From contig NZ_BMVG01000004.1 in assembly GCF_014650595.1 (NCBI RefSeq), positions 372,001 to 436,000 of the forward strand: a stretch of DNA of 64,000 nt, written 5' to 3'. The notes beneath the pieces are model-generated. The model saw only the letters and a program-made list of their open reading frames with translations. It searched no databases and was not told where the DNA came from. The position numbers and the translations under genes were made by a program. Source of the stretch: Streptomyces alanosinicus. Lineage in GTDB: Bacteria; Actinomycetota; Actinomycetes; Streptomycetales; Streptomycetaceae. Positions 11,597-20,253 of the stretch are shown here, in pieces. Every line of letters begins with the position of its first letter. Position 1 is the first letter of the stretch.

Positions 11597-13084
11597 GTGC
11601 TCGACCAAGGCGCACCCTCGCACGACCGCACAGCGACCGCCCCCGCGTCCCCGGGCCTCGCCGCGCGCCTCATGCGGCGCAAGCCCGTGGAACGCCTGGT
11701 CGCGGAGGGCAGCCACGGCGAGGGAGGTGCGCTGAGGCGCTCCCTGGGACTGTGGCAGCTGACCATGATCAGCATCGGTGCCACCCTCGGCACCGGCATC
11801 TTCGTGGTCCTCGGCAACGCCGTCCCGAAGGCGGGTCCGGCCGTCACCCTCTCCTTCGTCTTCGCCGGCCTCACCGCGCTGTTCTCGGCCCTGTCCTACG
11901 CCGAGCTGGCGGGCACGATCCCGGTCTCCGGCTCCTCGTACTCGTATGCATACGCAACGATGGGCGAGCTGATCGCCTGGGTCTGCGGCTGGTGTCTGCT
12001 GCTGGAGTACGGCGTCTCGGTGGCCGCCGTGGCCGTCGGCTGGGGCAAGTACCTGAACGAGCTGCTGGACGGCACGATAGGTGTGACCATCCCGACGGCG
12101 CTGTCCGCGCCGCCCGGCGACGGCGGCATCTTCAACCTGCCCGCGCTGATCGTCGTGATCCTGGCGATGGTGTTCCTGCTCGGCGGCGCCAAGGAGTCCG
12201 CGCGGGCCAACACCATCATGGTGTGCGTGAAGATCGCCGCGTTGATCCTGTTCTGCGCGATCGGCTTCATGGGCTTCAAGTCCGGCAACTACGCGCACTT
12301 CATGCCGCTCGGCATGGCGGGCGTCAGCGGCGCCGCCGGCACGCTGTTCTTCTCGTACATCGGCTTCGACGCCGCCTCCACCGCCGGTGAGGAGGCGAAG
12401 GACGCCCAGCGCGACCTGCCCCGCGCGATCATGCTGTCCCTGGTCATCGTGACCGCCCTGTACGTGCTGGTCGCCGCCGTCGCCGTAGGCGCGAAGCCGT
12501 GGCGGCAGTTCAACGACTCCGAGGCCACGCTCGCCCAGATCATGAAGGACGTCACCGGACAGGGCTTCTGGGGCACCCTGCTGGCCGCCTGCGCCGTCAT
12601 CGCCATCGCGAGCGTCGTGCTGACCGTGGTCTACGGCCAGACCCGCATCCTGTTCGCCATGTCCCGGGACGGCCTGGTGCCCAAGGTCTTCGCCAGGGTC
12701 CACCCGAAGACCGGTGCGCCCCGTGCCAACACGGTGATCGTCTCCCTGTTCTGCGGTGTCCTCGCCGCCGCGATCCCGCTGGGCCAGCTCGCCGACGCCA
12801 CCAGCATCGGCACGCTGTTCGCCTTCGCGCTGGTCAATGTGGCCGTCGTGGTGCTGCGCCGGACCCGCCCGGACATGAACCGCACATTCCGGGTGCCGCT
12901 GTCCCCGCTGCTGCCCGCGCTGGGCTTCGGGTTCTGTGTCTGGATGATGGGCAGCCTGCCCGGCATCACCTGGATCGTGTTCGGTGTCTGGATGGCCGTC
13001 GGGCTCGTGTTCTACTTCGTATACGGCTATCGCCGTTCCCGTCTCGCGACCGGTGAGAACCTTGTGATGACGGCAGAGAAGTGA
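11597..13084 (+). CDS. APC-superfamily cationic amino acid permease (CAT type)
   Basis: 495 aa inner membrane transporter with about 12 hydrophobic segments. After a polar 45-residue N-terminus, LTMISIGATLGTGIFVVLG is the substrate-binding first helix of APC permeases, and FFSYIGFDAASTAGEEAKDA is the helix 6 signature of the CAT branch. That branch typically carries lysine, arginine or ornithine. GTG 11597 is preceded by a good site (GGAG within AGGAGTAAGGAGCC). An Lrp gene follows after 27 bp, probably in the same transcript. The substrate is inferred, not shown. Confidence 0.9.
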   Translation: MLDQGAPSHDRTATAPASPGLAARLMRRKPVERLVAEGSHGEGGALRRSLGLWQLTMISIGATLGTGIFVVLGNAVPKAGPAVTLSFVFAGLTALFSALSYAELAGTIPVSGSSYSYAYATMGELIAWVCGWCLLLEYGVSVAAVAVGWGKYLNELLDGTIGVTIPTALSAPPGDGGIFNLPALIVVILAMVFLLGGAKESARANTIMVCVKIAALILFCAIGFMGFKSGNYAHFMPLGMAGVSGAAGTLFFSYIGFDAASTAGEEAKDAQRDLPRAIMLSLVIVTALYVLVAAVAVGAKPWRQFNDSEATLAQIMKDVTGQGFWGTLLAACAVIAIASVVLTVVYGQTRILFAMSRDGLVPKVFARVHPKTGAPRANTVIVSLFCGVLAAAIPLGQLADATSIGTLFAFALVNVAVVVLRRTRPDMNRTFRVPLSPLLPALGFGFCVWMMGSLPGITWIVFGVWMAVGLVFYFVYGYRRSRLATGENLVMTAEK

Positions 13085-13111
13085 CCGAACCGAAGAAGTG
13101 AACCACCCCCT

Positions 13112-13564
13112 GTGCTGAACGATCTCGACGAACGCATCGTGCACGCCCTCGCCGAGGACGCCCGCCGCTCCTACGCGGATATCGGGCAGATGGTGGGACT
13201 GTCCGCGCCCGCCGTGAAACGCCGCGTGGACCGGCTGCGGGCCACCGGAGCCATCACCGGATTCACCGTCCGGGTGGACCCGGCGGCGCTCGGCTGGGAG
13301 ACCGAGGGCTATATCGAGATCCACTGCCGGCGCAACACCTCGCCGGAGACCATCCAGCGGGGCCTGGAGCGGTATCAGGAGGTCGTGGCCGCGTCGACCG
13401 TCACCGGCGACGCGGACGCCATCGCCCAGGTCTTCGCGTCCGACATGCGGCACTTCGAGCGGGTCCTGGAGCGGATCGCCGGGGAGCCGTTCGTGGAGCG
13501 CACGAAGTCGGTGCTGGTGCTGTCGCCGTTGCTGCGCCGTTTTTCCTCCGGGGCGCCGGGGTAG
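13112..13564 (+). CDS. Lrp/AsnC-family transcriptional regulator
   Basis: 150 aa. The N-terminal winged helix reads LNDLDERIVHALAEDARRSY and IGQMVGLSAPAVKRRVDRL. The C-terminal RAM effector domain follows (GYIEIHCRRNTSPETIQRGL, VVAASTVTGDADAIAQVFA). It lies 27 bp behind the permease gene and starts with GTG, so it is likely co-transcribed and controls the operon in response to an amino acid. The phased GCAACG repeats upstream of the permease and of davA are candidate targets. Confidence 0.93.
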   Translation: MLNDLDERIVHALAEDARRSYADIGQMVGLSAPAVKRRVDRLRATGAITGFTVRVDPAALGWETEGYIEIHCRRNTSPETIQRGLERYQEVVAASTVTGDADAIAQVFASDMRHFERVLERIAGEPFVERTKSVLVLSPLLRRFSSGAPG

Positions 13565-13624
13565 GGGCGGATTCCGGTTCGGGGCGCGTTGTCCGTTTGC
13601 CGGGTGCGGGTGCGTCGTGGTTTC

Positions 13625-13696
13625 TCGCGCAGTTCCCCGCGCCCCTTTCAGGCATGCTGGACTGCAATTCCCTCAGGGGCGCGGGGAACTGCGCGA
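13625..13696. repeat. Streptomyces intergenic palindromic repeat
   Basis: A 22-bp perfect inverted repeat: TCGCGCAGTTCCCCGCGCCC at the start of the left arm (13625-13646) mirrored at 13675-13696, with a 28-nt loop. This sequence type recurs between genes throughout Streptomyces genomes (recalled). It sits between the converging Lrp and GntR genes and may act as a bidirectional terminator. A half copy occurs inside the conservon kinase gene at 22885. Confidence 0.8.
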
Positions 13697-13744
13697 TCAG
13701 CCACGGACCACCCGCACCCGGCGACGGCGAATGCTCCCCGAGCG

Positions 13745-14485
13745 CTATTCCGCGGTCTTCCGCGTCAGCGCATTGCTGCCAATGGAGTTCCGCACGCTGA
13801 AGCTCACCGCGTCCGGGCGGTACCGGTCGTCGGACCACTCGACCGGCCGCCCCTCGCGCGTCGTCGTCACACGCCGCACCCGCAGCAGGGGACTTGTCCG
13901 GCGTACCCCGAGCAACTCCGCGTCCCGCGCGCCGCAGGCGACCGCGTCGATGATGTGCTCGCCGTAGGCGAAGACCAACCCCGTGTCGTCGTACAGGCGT
14001 TGGGTGACCGAGGGGCAGCCCGGCTCGATCGACTCCACCGCCGGGGAGATCCAGTCCGCGTACACCGTGCGCTCCAGCAGGACCGGCTCGCCGTCCAGAC
14101 CGCGCAGCCGGAGCACATGCAACACCTGTGTGCCGACGGGGACTTGGAGGCGTACGGCGTCCTCGCTCGTGGCCGGGCGGTACTCCTGGGTCACCACCTC
14201 GCCCGTGGCCTCGCGGCCCATCGCCCGCGCCCACTGGGCGAAGCTGCGCAGTTCCTCGAAGCTCTGGCTGCGGCGGCTGGCGAGCACGACCCGCCGGGCG
14301 CCCTGCCGGGAGCCGATCAGGCCCTCGGCGGTGAGGGTCGCGACGGCCTGGCGGACCGTGCCGCGTGAGACGCAGTAGTGCGCGGCAAGCTCCGATTCCG
14401 AGGGCAGCCGACTGCCGACCGTGTACTCCTCGCGGTCGATCGCCCGCCGCAGTTCATCGGCGATCTCCTCGTGTCGCGCCGTCAT
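13745..14485 (-). CDS. GntR-family (HutC/UTRA) transcriptional regulator
   Basis: About 246 aa. An N-terminal winged helix (EEIADELRRAIDREEYTVGS, RLPSESELAAHYCVSRGTVR) is followed by a UTRA effector domain (QVPVGTQVLHVLRLRGLDGE, LERTVYADWISP, VRRVTTTREGRPVEWSDDRY). ATG 14485 has GAGGGGAAG just upstream. It diverges from the ABC importer operon, and a palindrome in the shared promoter (14638-14655) fits a HutC-type operator, so it probably represses the importer until a ligand is bound. UTRA domains bind small ligands such as phosphorylated sugars or organophosphorus compounds. Confidence 0.92.
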   Translation of the reverse strand: MTARHEEIADELRRAIDREEYTVGSRLPSESELAAHYCVSRGTVRQAVATLTAEGLIGSRQGARRVVLASRRSQSFEELRSFAQWARAMGREATGEVVTQEYRPATSEDAVRLQVPVGTQVLHVLRLRGLDGEPVLLERTVYADWISPAVESIEPGCPSVTQRLYDDTGLVFAYGEHIIDAVACGARDAELLGVRRTSPLLRVRRVTTTREGRPVEWSDDRYRPDAVSFSVRNSIGSNALTRKTAE

Positions 14486-14637
14486 GCTTCCCCTCTGCTT
14501 GGGTAACTGTGCACAGCGTGACCAGCCTAATCGACACACCCAGGTGATCCGTGTCAGTCGGAAGTGTGCAGGGAAACGGGGGGCGGTGTTTCGCCGGTGT
14601 TTACGGACAGGACACCCGGGACCGGCGTACTGAGGCC

Positions 14638-14655
14638 AACTTGTTCAGACAAGTT
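14638..14655 (+). promoter_or_regulatory. Probable GntR/HutC operator
   Basis: AACTTGT TCAG ACAAGTT is a perfect 7-bp inverted repeat. Its core TTGT-N4-ACAA has the HutC-subfamily pattern. It lies 36 bp before the substrate-binding protein start and in the divergent region shared with the GntR gene. Confidence 0.6.
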
Positions 14656-14691
14656 CTCCCCTCCCTCCTCATGCGTCCCCCTGGAGAGACC

Positions 14692-15852
14692 GTGACCGTG
14701 TCCCTGCCGAGAAACGCCGTGCTCGGTGGTTCCCTCGCCGTCGTCGCCGCGCTCGCCCTGAGCGCCTGCGGCGCCGCCCCCGACAAGGCATCGACCACCA
14801 CCAAGGACGGCAAGGGCGCCGCCTCCGCCACCTCCGCAGCCGACTTCGGCGGTATGGACGCCCTGGTCAAGGCGGCCAAGAAGGAGGGCACGCTGCACAT
14901 CATCGCGGTGCCCCGCGACTGGGCCAACTACGGTGCGATCATCGACGGCTTCCAGAAGAAGTACGGTCTCAAGGTCCAGGACGAGAGCCCCGACGGCACC
15001 AGCCAGGACGAGATCAACGCCGTCACCTCCCGCAAGGGCCAGGACCGCACCCCCGACGTCCTCGACCTCGGCTCCTCCTTCGCGCTGAGCGCCGCCCAGC
15101 AGGGCCTGCTCGCGCCGTACAAGGTGGCCTCCTACGCCGACCTCCCCGAGGCGCAGAAGGACCCGCAGGCCCGCTGGTTCAACGACTACGGCGGCTACAT
15201 CTCCATCGGCTGCGACGCCAAGCGGGTCAAGCAGTGCCCGACCAGCTTCAAGGACCTGCTCAAGCCCGAGTACAAGGGCCAGGTCGCGCTCAACGGCAAC
15301 CCCACCAAGTCCGGCTCCGCCTTCGGCGGCGTCTTCGCCGCGGCCCTCGCCAACGGCGGCTCCTTCGACAACATCCAGTCCGGCCTGGACTTCTTCGGCA
15401 AGCTGAAGAAGAACGGCAACTACACGCCCGTCGAGTCCACCCCGGCCACCGTCGAGAAGGGCGAGACGCCGATCTCGATCGACTGGGACTACCTGAACGC
15501 CGGCTACGCCAAGGAGTTCAAGTCCAAGGGCCTCGACTGGAAGGTCGCCGTCCCCAGCGACGGCCAGTACGCCCAGTACTACTCCCAGGCCATCAACAAG
15601 GACGCCCCGCACCCGGCGGCCGCCCGTCTGTGGCAGGAGTACCTCTACAGCACCGAGGGCCAGAACATGTGGCTCCAGGGCTACGCCCGCCCGGCCCTGA
15701 TGGCCGCCATGGAGAAGGCCGGCACCCTGGACAAGACGGCCGCCGCCCAGCTGCCGAAGGTCACCGGCACGCCGTCCTTCCCGACCGAGGACCAGCAGAG
15801 CAAGGCCAAGACGGTCATCGCTCAGGGCTGGCAGAAGGCCGTCTCCGGATGA
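14692..15852 (+). CDS. ABC importer substrate-binding lipoprotein (AfuA/SBP_bac_8-like)
   Basis: About 386 aa extracellular binding protein. The signal peptide ends in the lipobox LSAC (SLAVVAALALSACG), so it is lipid-anchored. The mature part opens with a Thr/Lys/Ala linker, then KEGTLHIIAVPRDWANYGAI, typical of the iron/thiamine/hexose-phosphate/aminoethylphosphonate class of binding proteins. GTG 14692 or GTG 14698 is the start; GGAGAG at 14683-14688 favours 14698 slightly. The permease gene overlaps its stop by 4 bp. The substrate is not evident from sequence. Confidence 0.92.
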   Translation: MTVSLPRNAVLGGSLAVVAALALSACGAAPDKASTTTKDGKGAASATSAADFGGMDALVKAAKKEGTLHIIAVPRDWANYGAIIDGFQKKYGLKVQDESPDGTSQDEINAVTSRKGQDRTPDVLDLGSSFALSAAQQGLLAPYKVASYADLPEAQKDPQARWFNDYGGYISIGCDAKRVKQCPTSFKDLLKPEYKGQVALNGNPTKSGSAFGGVFAAALANGGSFDNIQSGLDFFGKLKKNGNYTPVESTPATVEKGETPISIDWDYLNAGYAKEFKSKGLDWKVAVPSDGQYAQYYSQAINKDAPHPAAARLWQEYLYSTEGQNMWLQGYARPALMAAMEKAGTLDKTAAAQLPKVTGTPSFPTEDQQSKAKTVIAQGWQKAVSG

Positions 15853-16748
15853 CCGCCGCTCTCCCGCGTGCGGATGTGGCGCCCGTCGCTTCGGCGAAGC
15901 GGCGGCGCCGCGCCCCCGGCTGGCTGGCGGTCATGCCGCTGCTGGTCTTCGTCGCCATCGCCTTCGGCCTGCCGGCCGCGGCCATCGTGAACGGCGCCTT
16001 CTCGGTCGACGACGCCACCACGGGCGCCACCGGCTACACCGGCGCCAACATGACGGCGTCGCTGAAGGGCCCGTACCTCACCGCCCTGCTCGGCAGCGTC
16101 AAGCTGTCCGCGATCGCCGCCGCGCTCGGTGCCCTGCTCGGACTGCCGCTGGCGCAGGCCGTGGTCAGCTCCCGCTCCCGCTGGCTGCGCGAGGCCGTGC
16201 TGACCGCCTCCGGCGTGCTCGCCAACTTCGGCGGGGTCCCGCTGGCCTTCGCCTTCGTCGCCACTCTCGGCAACGCGGGCGTCCTCACCGTGCACCTCGG
16301 TCTGAAGGACAGCGGCTGGGACCTCTACAGCTTCTGGGGCCTGGTCCTCGTCTATCTGTACTTCCTCATCCCGCTCATGGTCCTCACCATCACCCCCGCG
16401 CTCGACGGTCTGCGCGCGCAGTGGCGCGAGGCCGCGCTGAACAACGGCGCCACCGGTGTGCAGTACTGGCGGTACGTGGCCCTGCCCGTGCTCGCGCCCT
16501 CGCTGCTCGGCGGGCTCGTGCTGCTCTTCGGCAGCGCCTTCGCCGCCTACGCCACCGCCGCCGCCATGGTCGGCAGCGCCGTCCCGCTGGTCACCCTGCA
16601 GATCGCCGACGCGCTGTCCGGCAACGTCCTGGTCGGCCAGGAGAACATCGCGCTCGCCCTGAGCCTCGACATGGTCCTGGTGGCCGGTCTGGTGATGGCC
16701 GTGTACCTGCCCCTTCAGCGACGGAGTGCCCGATGGCTCGACGCCTGA
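15849..16748 (+). CDS. ABC importer permease subunit 1
   Basis: 299 aa with about six membrane helices (GWLAVMPLLVFVAIAFGLPA first). The cytoplasmic coupling loop is WREAALNNGATGVQYWRYVA, the EAA-G motif that docks on the ATPase. Start ATG 15849 overlaps the upstream stop, and its end overlaps the second permease by 16 bp. It belongs to the same family as AfuB/PotB-type permeases. Confidence 0.94.
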   Translation: MTAALPRADVAPVASAKRRRRAPGWLAVMPLLVFVAIAFGLPAAAIVNGAFSVDDATTGATGYTGANMTASLKGPYLTALLGSVKLSAIAAALGALLGLPLAQAVVSSRSRWLREAVLTASGVLANFGGVPLAFAFVATLGNAGVLTVHLGLKDSGWDLYSFWGLVLVYLYFLIPLMVLTITPALDGLRAQWREAALNNGATGVQYWRYVALPVLAPSLLGGLVLLFGSAFAAYATAAAMVGSAVPLVTLQIADALSGNVLVGQENIALALSLDMVLVAGLVMAVYLPLQRRSARWLDA

Positions 16749-17551
16749 CCCCGTGGCGGTGGGTCGTCCTCGGCCTCGCCGCCCTGTACTTCCTGGTGCC
16801 GCTCGTCGCCTCCGTGATCTTCACGGTGGACGCGCCGGGCCAGGGCGTCACCTTCGACGCCTACACCAAGATCCTCTCCACCGGCGGCTTCGTCTCCAGC
16901 CTGCTGCTCTCGCTGGAGCTGGCCGTGGCGACCATCGCCGTCGTGTTGCTGCTGATGGTGCCCGCCGTGGTCGCGCTCCGGCTCGGCGCGCCCCGGCTGC
17001 GGCCGGTGGTGGAGGTGGTCTGCTCGCTGCCGCTGGTGGTGCCGCCGATCGCGTTCGTCGCCGGGATCGTCACCGTGCTCAAGTGGGGTCCGGAGCATTT
17101 GTCCCGGACGCCGCTGTTCGAGACCTTCGTGGTGATCCAGAACCAGGACTTCCCCCTCGTCCTGGTCCTCGCCTACGTCGTGATGGCCCTGCCGTTCGTC
17201 TACCGCGCCCTCGACGCAGGCCTGCGCGCCATCGACGTACGGACCCTGGTCGAGGCGGCCCGCAGCTGCGGCGCCTCCTGGCCGCAGGCCCTGCTGCAGG
17301 CCGTCCTGCCGAATCTGCGCGGGGCCCTGCTGAACGCGTCCTTCCTGACGCTGGCCCTGGTCCTCGGCGAGTTCACCGTCTCCCATCTGCTCGGATACGC
17401 GCCCTTCGCCGTGTGGATCTACAACGTCGGCGGCGAACAGGCCCAGATGTCCGTCGCCGTGTCCGTGCTCAGCCTGCTCGTCACCTGGGCCCTGCTCCTC
17501 GCGCTCGCCGGTGCCGGCGGCCGCACCCGATCCGCTTCCTCCCGGGGATGA
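16733..17551 (+). CDS. ABC importer permease subunit 2
   Basis: 272 aa with six predicted helices (WVVLGLAALYFLVPLVASVI first). The EAA loop is VEAARSCGASWPQALLQAVL. It overlaps both neighbours (16 bp upstream, 4 bp downstream), so the operon is tightly coupled. It resembles PotC/AfuB-like partners. Confidence 0.94.
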   Translation: MARRLTPWRWVVLGLAALYFLVPLVASVIFTVDAPGQGVTFDAYTKILSTGGFVSSLLLSLELAVATIAVVLLLMVPAVVALRLGAPRLRPVVEVVCSLPLVVPPIAFVAGIVTVLKWGPEHLSRTPLFETFVVIQNQDFPLVLVLAYVVMALPFVYRALDAGLRAIDVRTLVEAARSCGASWPQALLQAVLPNLRGALLNASFLTLALVLGEFTVSHLLGYAPFAVWIYNVGGEQAQMSVAVSVLSLLVTWALLLALAGAGGRTRSASSRG

Positions 17552-18627
17552 CACACATGACCGCCACCCTGCCCGAGACCCTCGAAAAGGCCGCCACCGT
17601 CGAATTCCGCGGTCTGCGGCGGGAGTTCGGGGCCACCGTCGCCCTCGACGGACTCGACCTGACCGTCCGCCCCGGAGAGTTCCTGGCCCTCCTCGGCCCC
17701 TCCGGCTGCGGCAAGACCACCGCGCTGCGCATGCTCGCCGGGTTCGAACACCCCGACTCCGGCGCCGTACTGGTGGACGGCGAGGACGTCACCCAGGTCC
17801 CGGCCCACCGCCGTGACGCCGGCATGGTCTTCCAGTCGTACAGCCTCTTCCCGCATCTGAACGCCGTCGACAACGTCGCCTTCGGGCTGCGTATGCGCGG
17901 CACGCGGACGGCCGAACGACGCTCCCGCGCCGCCGAGTTGCTGGAACTGGTCGGCCTCGCCGACAAGGGCGAGCGCTACCCGCACCAGCTCTCCGGCGGC
18001 CAGCAGCAGCGCATCGCGCTGGCCCGCGCCCTGGCCCTGCGCCCGCGCGTGCTGCTGCTCGACGAGCCGCTGTCCGCACTGGACGCCAAGGTGCGGCTCA
18101 CCCTGCGCGAGGAGATCCGCCGGCTCCAGCAGGAACTCGGCATCACCACCCTCTTCGTGACGCATGACCAGGAGGAGGCCCTCTCGGTCGCCGACCGGGT
18201 CGCCGTCATGCGCGCCGGCCGCCTCGAACAGTGCGCCGCGCCCGCCGAGCTGTACGGCCGCCCCGCCACCGCCTTCGTCGCCGAGTTCGTCGGCACCATG
18301 AGCCGGCTCCCGGGCGAGCTGAAGGACGGCACGGTCGAGGTGCTCGGGCAGCGGCTGCCCGCCGACGGCGAGGTGCCCGACGGCCCGGTGGACGCGCTGG
18401 TGCGGCCGGAGACCCTCCGCGTGGCCGCCGACGAACAGGGCACCGCCTGCGTGGTCGCCACCGCCTTCCTCGGCGCGGTTGTCCGGGTCACCGTACGGCT
18501 CGCCGACGGCACCGAGGCCAAGGCGGACCTGCCCGCGCACGAGGCCACCGGACTCGACGCCGGAACCGCCGTCGGCGTGTCGCTCCCGGAGCGGCCGGTA
18601 CTCGTGGCCGCACGTACCCAGAAGTGA
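17548..18627 (+). CDS. ABC importer ATP-binding subunit
   Basis: About 359 aa. Walker A GPSGCGKTTALRML, Q loop MVFQSYSLFPHL, signature LSGGQQQRIALARAL, Walker B VLLLDEPLSALDAKV and the switch His in TTLFVTHDQEEAL are all intact. A C-terminal TOBE-like domain (from about residue 250, VDALVRPETLRVA) is typical of importers of polyamines, sulfate or iron. ATG 17548 overlaps the permease stop; ATG 17557 is an alternative. Confidence 0.95.
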   Translation: MTHMTATLPETLEKAATVEFRGLRREFGATVALDGLDLTVRPGEFLALLGPSGCGKTTALRMLAGFEHPDSGAVLVDGEDVTQVPAHRRDAGMVFQSYSLFPHLNAVDNVAFGLRMRGTRTAERRSRAAELLELVGLADKGERYPHQLSGGQQQRIALARALALRPRVLLLDEPLSALDAKVRLTLREEIRRLQQELGITTLFVTHDQEEALSVADRVAVMRAGRLEQCAAPAELYGRPATAFVAEFVGTMSRLPGELKDGTVEVLGQRLPADGEVPDGPVDALVRPETLRVAADEQGTACVVATAFLGAVVRVTVRLADGTEAKADLPAHEATGLDAGTAVGVSLPERPVLVAARTQK

Positions 18628-18641
18628 GGAATGACCCGAAC

Positions 18642-20108
18642 GTGACCCCCCACACCTACCGACGCCCGCTGCAGGCCGTCCTGTTCGACATGGACGGCAC
18701 GCTCGTCGACACCGAGCGACTGTGGTGGGAGGCGGTCGAACAGGCCGCCGGGCGCCCGCTGACCGAGGACGACCAGCCGGAGGTGCTCGGCCGCCCGGTC
18801 GAGCACACCGCCGCCTGGCTCGCCGTGGCGTCGGGCCGGCCGGCGGCGGACATCGCGGCCGAACTGCACCGCGAGTTCGCCGACCGTGTCCGCACCGGGA
18901 TCGTGCCCCGGCCCGGCGCGCTGGACCTGCTCGACGCGCTGGCCGCCGCCGGCGTCCCCGCCGCCCTGGTCACCGCGTCCCCGCGCGCGGTCGCCGACAT
19001 CGTCCTCGACGCCCTCGGCGCCGACCGGTTCGCGGCCTCCGTCACGGCCGACGACACCCCCCGCACGAAGCCCGCCCCCGACCCCTACCGGGCCGCCTGC
19101 CACGCCCTCGGCGTCGACCCCGCCGCCTGTGTGGCCGTCGAGGACACCGAGACCGGCGTCGCCTCCGCCGAGGCCGCCGGCTGCGCCGTCCTCGCCGTAC
19201 CGTCCCTCGCGCCCATCGGCGGCGCGCCCGGCCGGACCGTGCGGGACACCCTCGCCGGGGTCACGGTCGAGGAACTGCGGCGGATGCCGGCGCCCGAACT
19301 GCGGGTCATGAGCTGGAACCTGTGGCTCGGCGGCAGCGAGGTCGACGACCACCGCGCCAAGCAGCTCAAGACCATCCTGGAGAGCGGTGCCGACGTCGTC
19401 GGGCTGCAGGAGACGGGCGGGAGCGCCGCCGAGGAGCTGGCCGAGGCGCTCGGCTGGCACCACCACCGGGCCGGCGAGAACCTCGGCGTCCTCAGCCGCC
19501 ACCCGATCACCGCCCGCTTCGGCGACCCGGACGTCGGCTTCTACGGCGCCGCCGGCGTCCGGATCGCCGTGGCGCCCGGCCGCGAGGTCGACGTGTGGAC
19601 CGCACATCTGCACTACACGCCGTACGGCCCCTACGAGGCCGCCTTCGACGGGCTGCCGGCGGCCGAGCTGATCGCCCACGAGGAGCTGCGGCTGACCCAG
19701 ATGCGGGACGCGCTGGACCGGATCGCCGCATCCACGGCCGAGGGAGTCCCGGTCGTCCTCGTCGGCGACTTCAACTGCCCCTCGCACCTGGACCGGCCGG
19801 ACGTGGCCTGGCCGGTGACGAAGGCCGCCGAGGACGCGGGCTTCGCCGACTCCTACCGCGAGGCGCACCCGGACCCCGTAGCCGAGCCCGGCCACACCTG
19901 GTCGCCGATCCACCCCGTCCACGAGGACGGCAGCGGGCGGCCCGAGCCCCAGGACCGGATCGACTATGTCCTGCACCGGGGCCTGACCGTACGGGACGCG
20001 CGGACCCTCGTGACCGGGAGCCCGCGGCCCTGGCCGGACGTCGCGGACAACGACTGGCCCTCCGACCACGCGGCGGTCGTCACAACCTTCGTGCTGCCCA
20101 CGAGGTGA
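18642..20108 (+). CDS. HAD-family phosphatase fused to an endonuclease/exonuclease/phosphatase (EEP) domain
   Basis: A single 488-aa protein with two complete hydrolase domains. Residues 1 to about 215 are a HAD subfamily IA phosphatase: VLFDMDGTLVDTE (nucleophile Asp), ALVTASPRA, TKPAPDPYRAA (Lys) and VAVEDTETGVASA. Residues from about 220 are an EEP fold: MSWNLWL, VVGLQETGG (metal Glu), TAHLHYTPYG (His), VLVGDFNCPS (Asp, Asn), DRIDYVL and WPSDHAAV (Asp-His). No signal peptide is seen, so it works inside the cell. It starts 14 bp after the importer ATPase. I infer that it cuts an imported phosphodiester and then removes the phosphate. Confidence 0.88.
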   Translation: MTPHTYRRPLQAVLFDMDGTLVDTERLWWEAVEQAAGRPLTEDDQPEVLGRPVEHTAAWLAVASGRPAADIAAELHREFADRVRTGIVPRPGALDLLDALAAAGVPAALVTASPRAVADIVLDALGADRFAASVTADDTPRTKPAPDPYRAACHALGVDPAACVAVEDTETGVASAEAAGCAVLAVPSLAPIGGAPGRTVRDTLAGVTVEELRRMPAPELRVMSWNLWLGGSEVDDHRAKQLKTILESGADVVGLQETGGSAAEELAEALGWHHHRAGENLGVLSRHPITARFGDPDVGFYGAAGVRIAVAPGREVDVWTAHLHYTPYGPYEAAFDGLPAAELIAHEELRLTQMRDALDRIAASTAEGVPVVLVGDFNCPSHLDRPDVAWPVTKAAEDAGFADSYREAHPDPVAEPGHTWSPIHPVHEDGSGRPEPQDRIDYVLHRGLTVRDARTLVTGSPRPWPDVADNDWPSDHAAVVTTFVLPTR

Positions 20109-20155
20109 CCGCCGTACCGCCCATGAGGTGACCGCCGTACCCCATGAGGTGACCG
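20102..20155. repeat. Short tandem repeat at the end of the HAD-EEP gene
   Basis: GAGGTGACCG recurs at 20102, 20125 and 20146; the first two units share GAGGTGACCGCCGTACC. The first copy contains the HAD-EEP stop codon. Confidence 0.65.
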
Positions 20156-20167
20156 CGGGTTACCGCA

Positions 20168-20193
20168 GGTCACCATTGCGGTCCGGGGTGACC
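20168..20193 (+). promoter_or_regulatory. Inverted repeat upstream of the conservon
   Basis: GGTCACC (20168-20174) and GGTGACC (20187-20193) form a perfect inverted repeat with 12 bp between. A TAGGTT -10-like hexamer follows near 20200. It could be an operator or the end of the upstream operon. Confidence 0.35.
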
Positions 20194-20253
20194 ATCCCGT
20201 AGGTTGTGCCGCGCTCACGCCCACTACTGACTGGTAACACCGGTAGGTACCTC

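Noticed and set aside
18642..19300. HAD domain as phosphonoacetaldehyde hydrolase (PhnX)
   Set aside because: The motifs fit the general beta-phosphoglucomutase-like HAD group, and no 2-aminoethylphosphonate transaminase is near.
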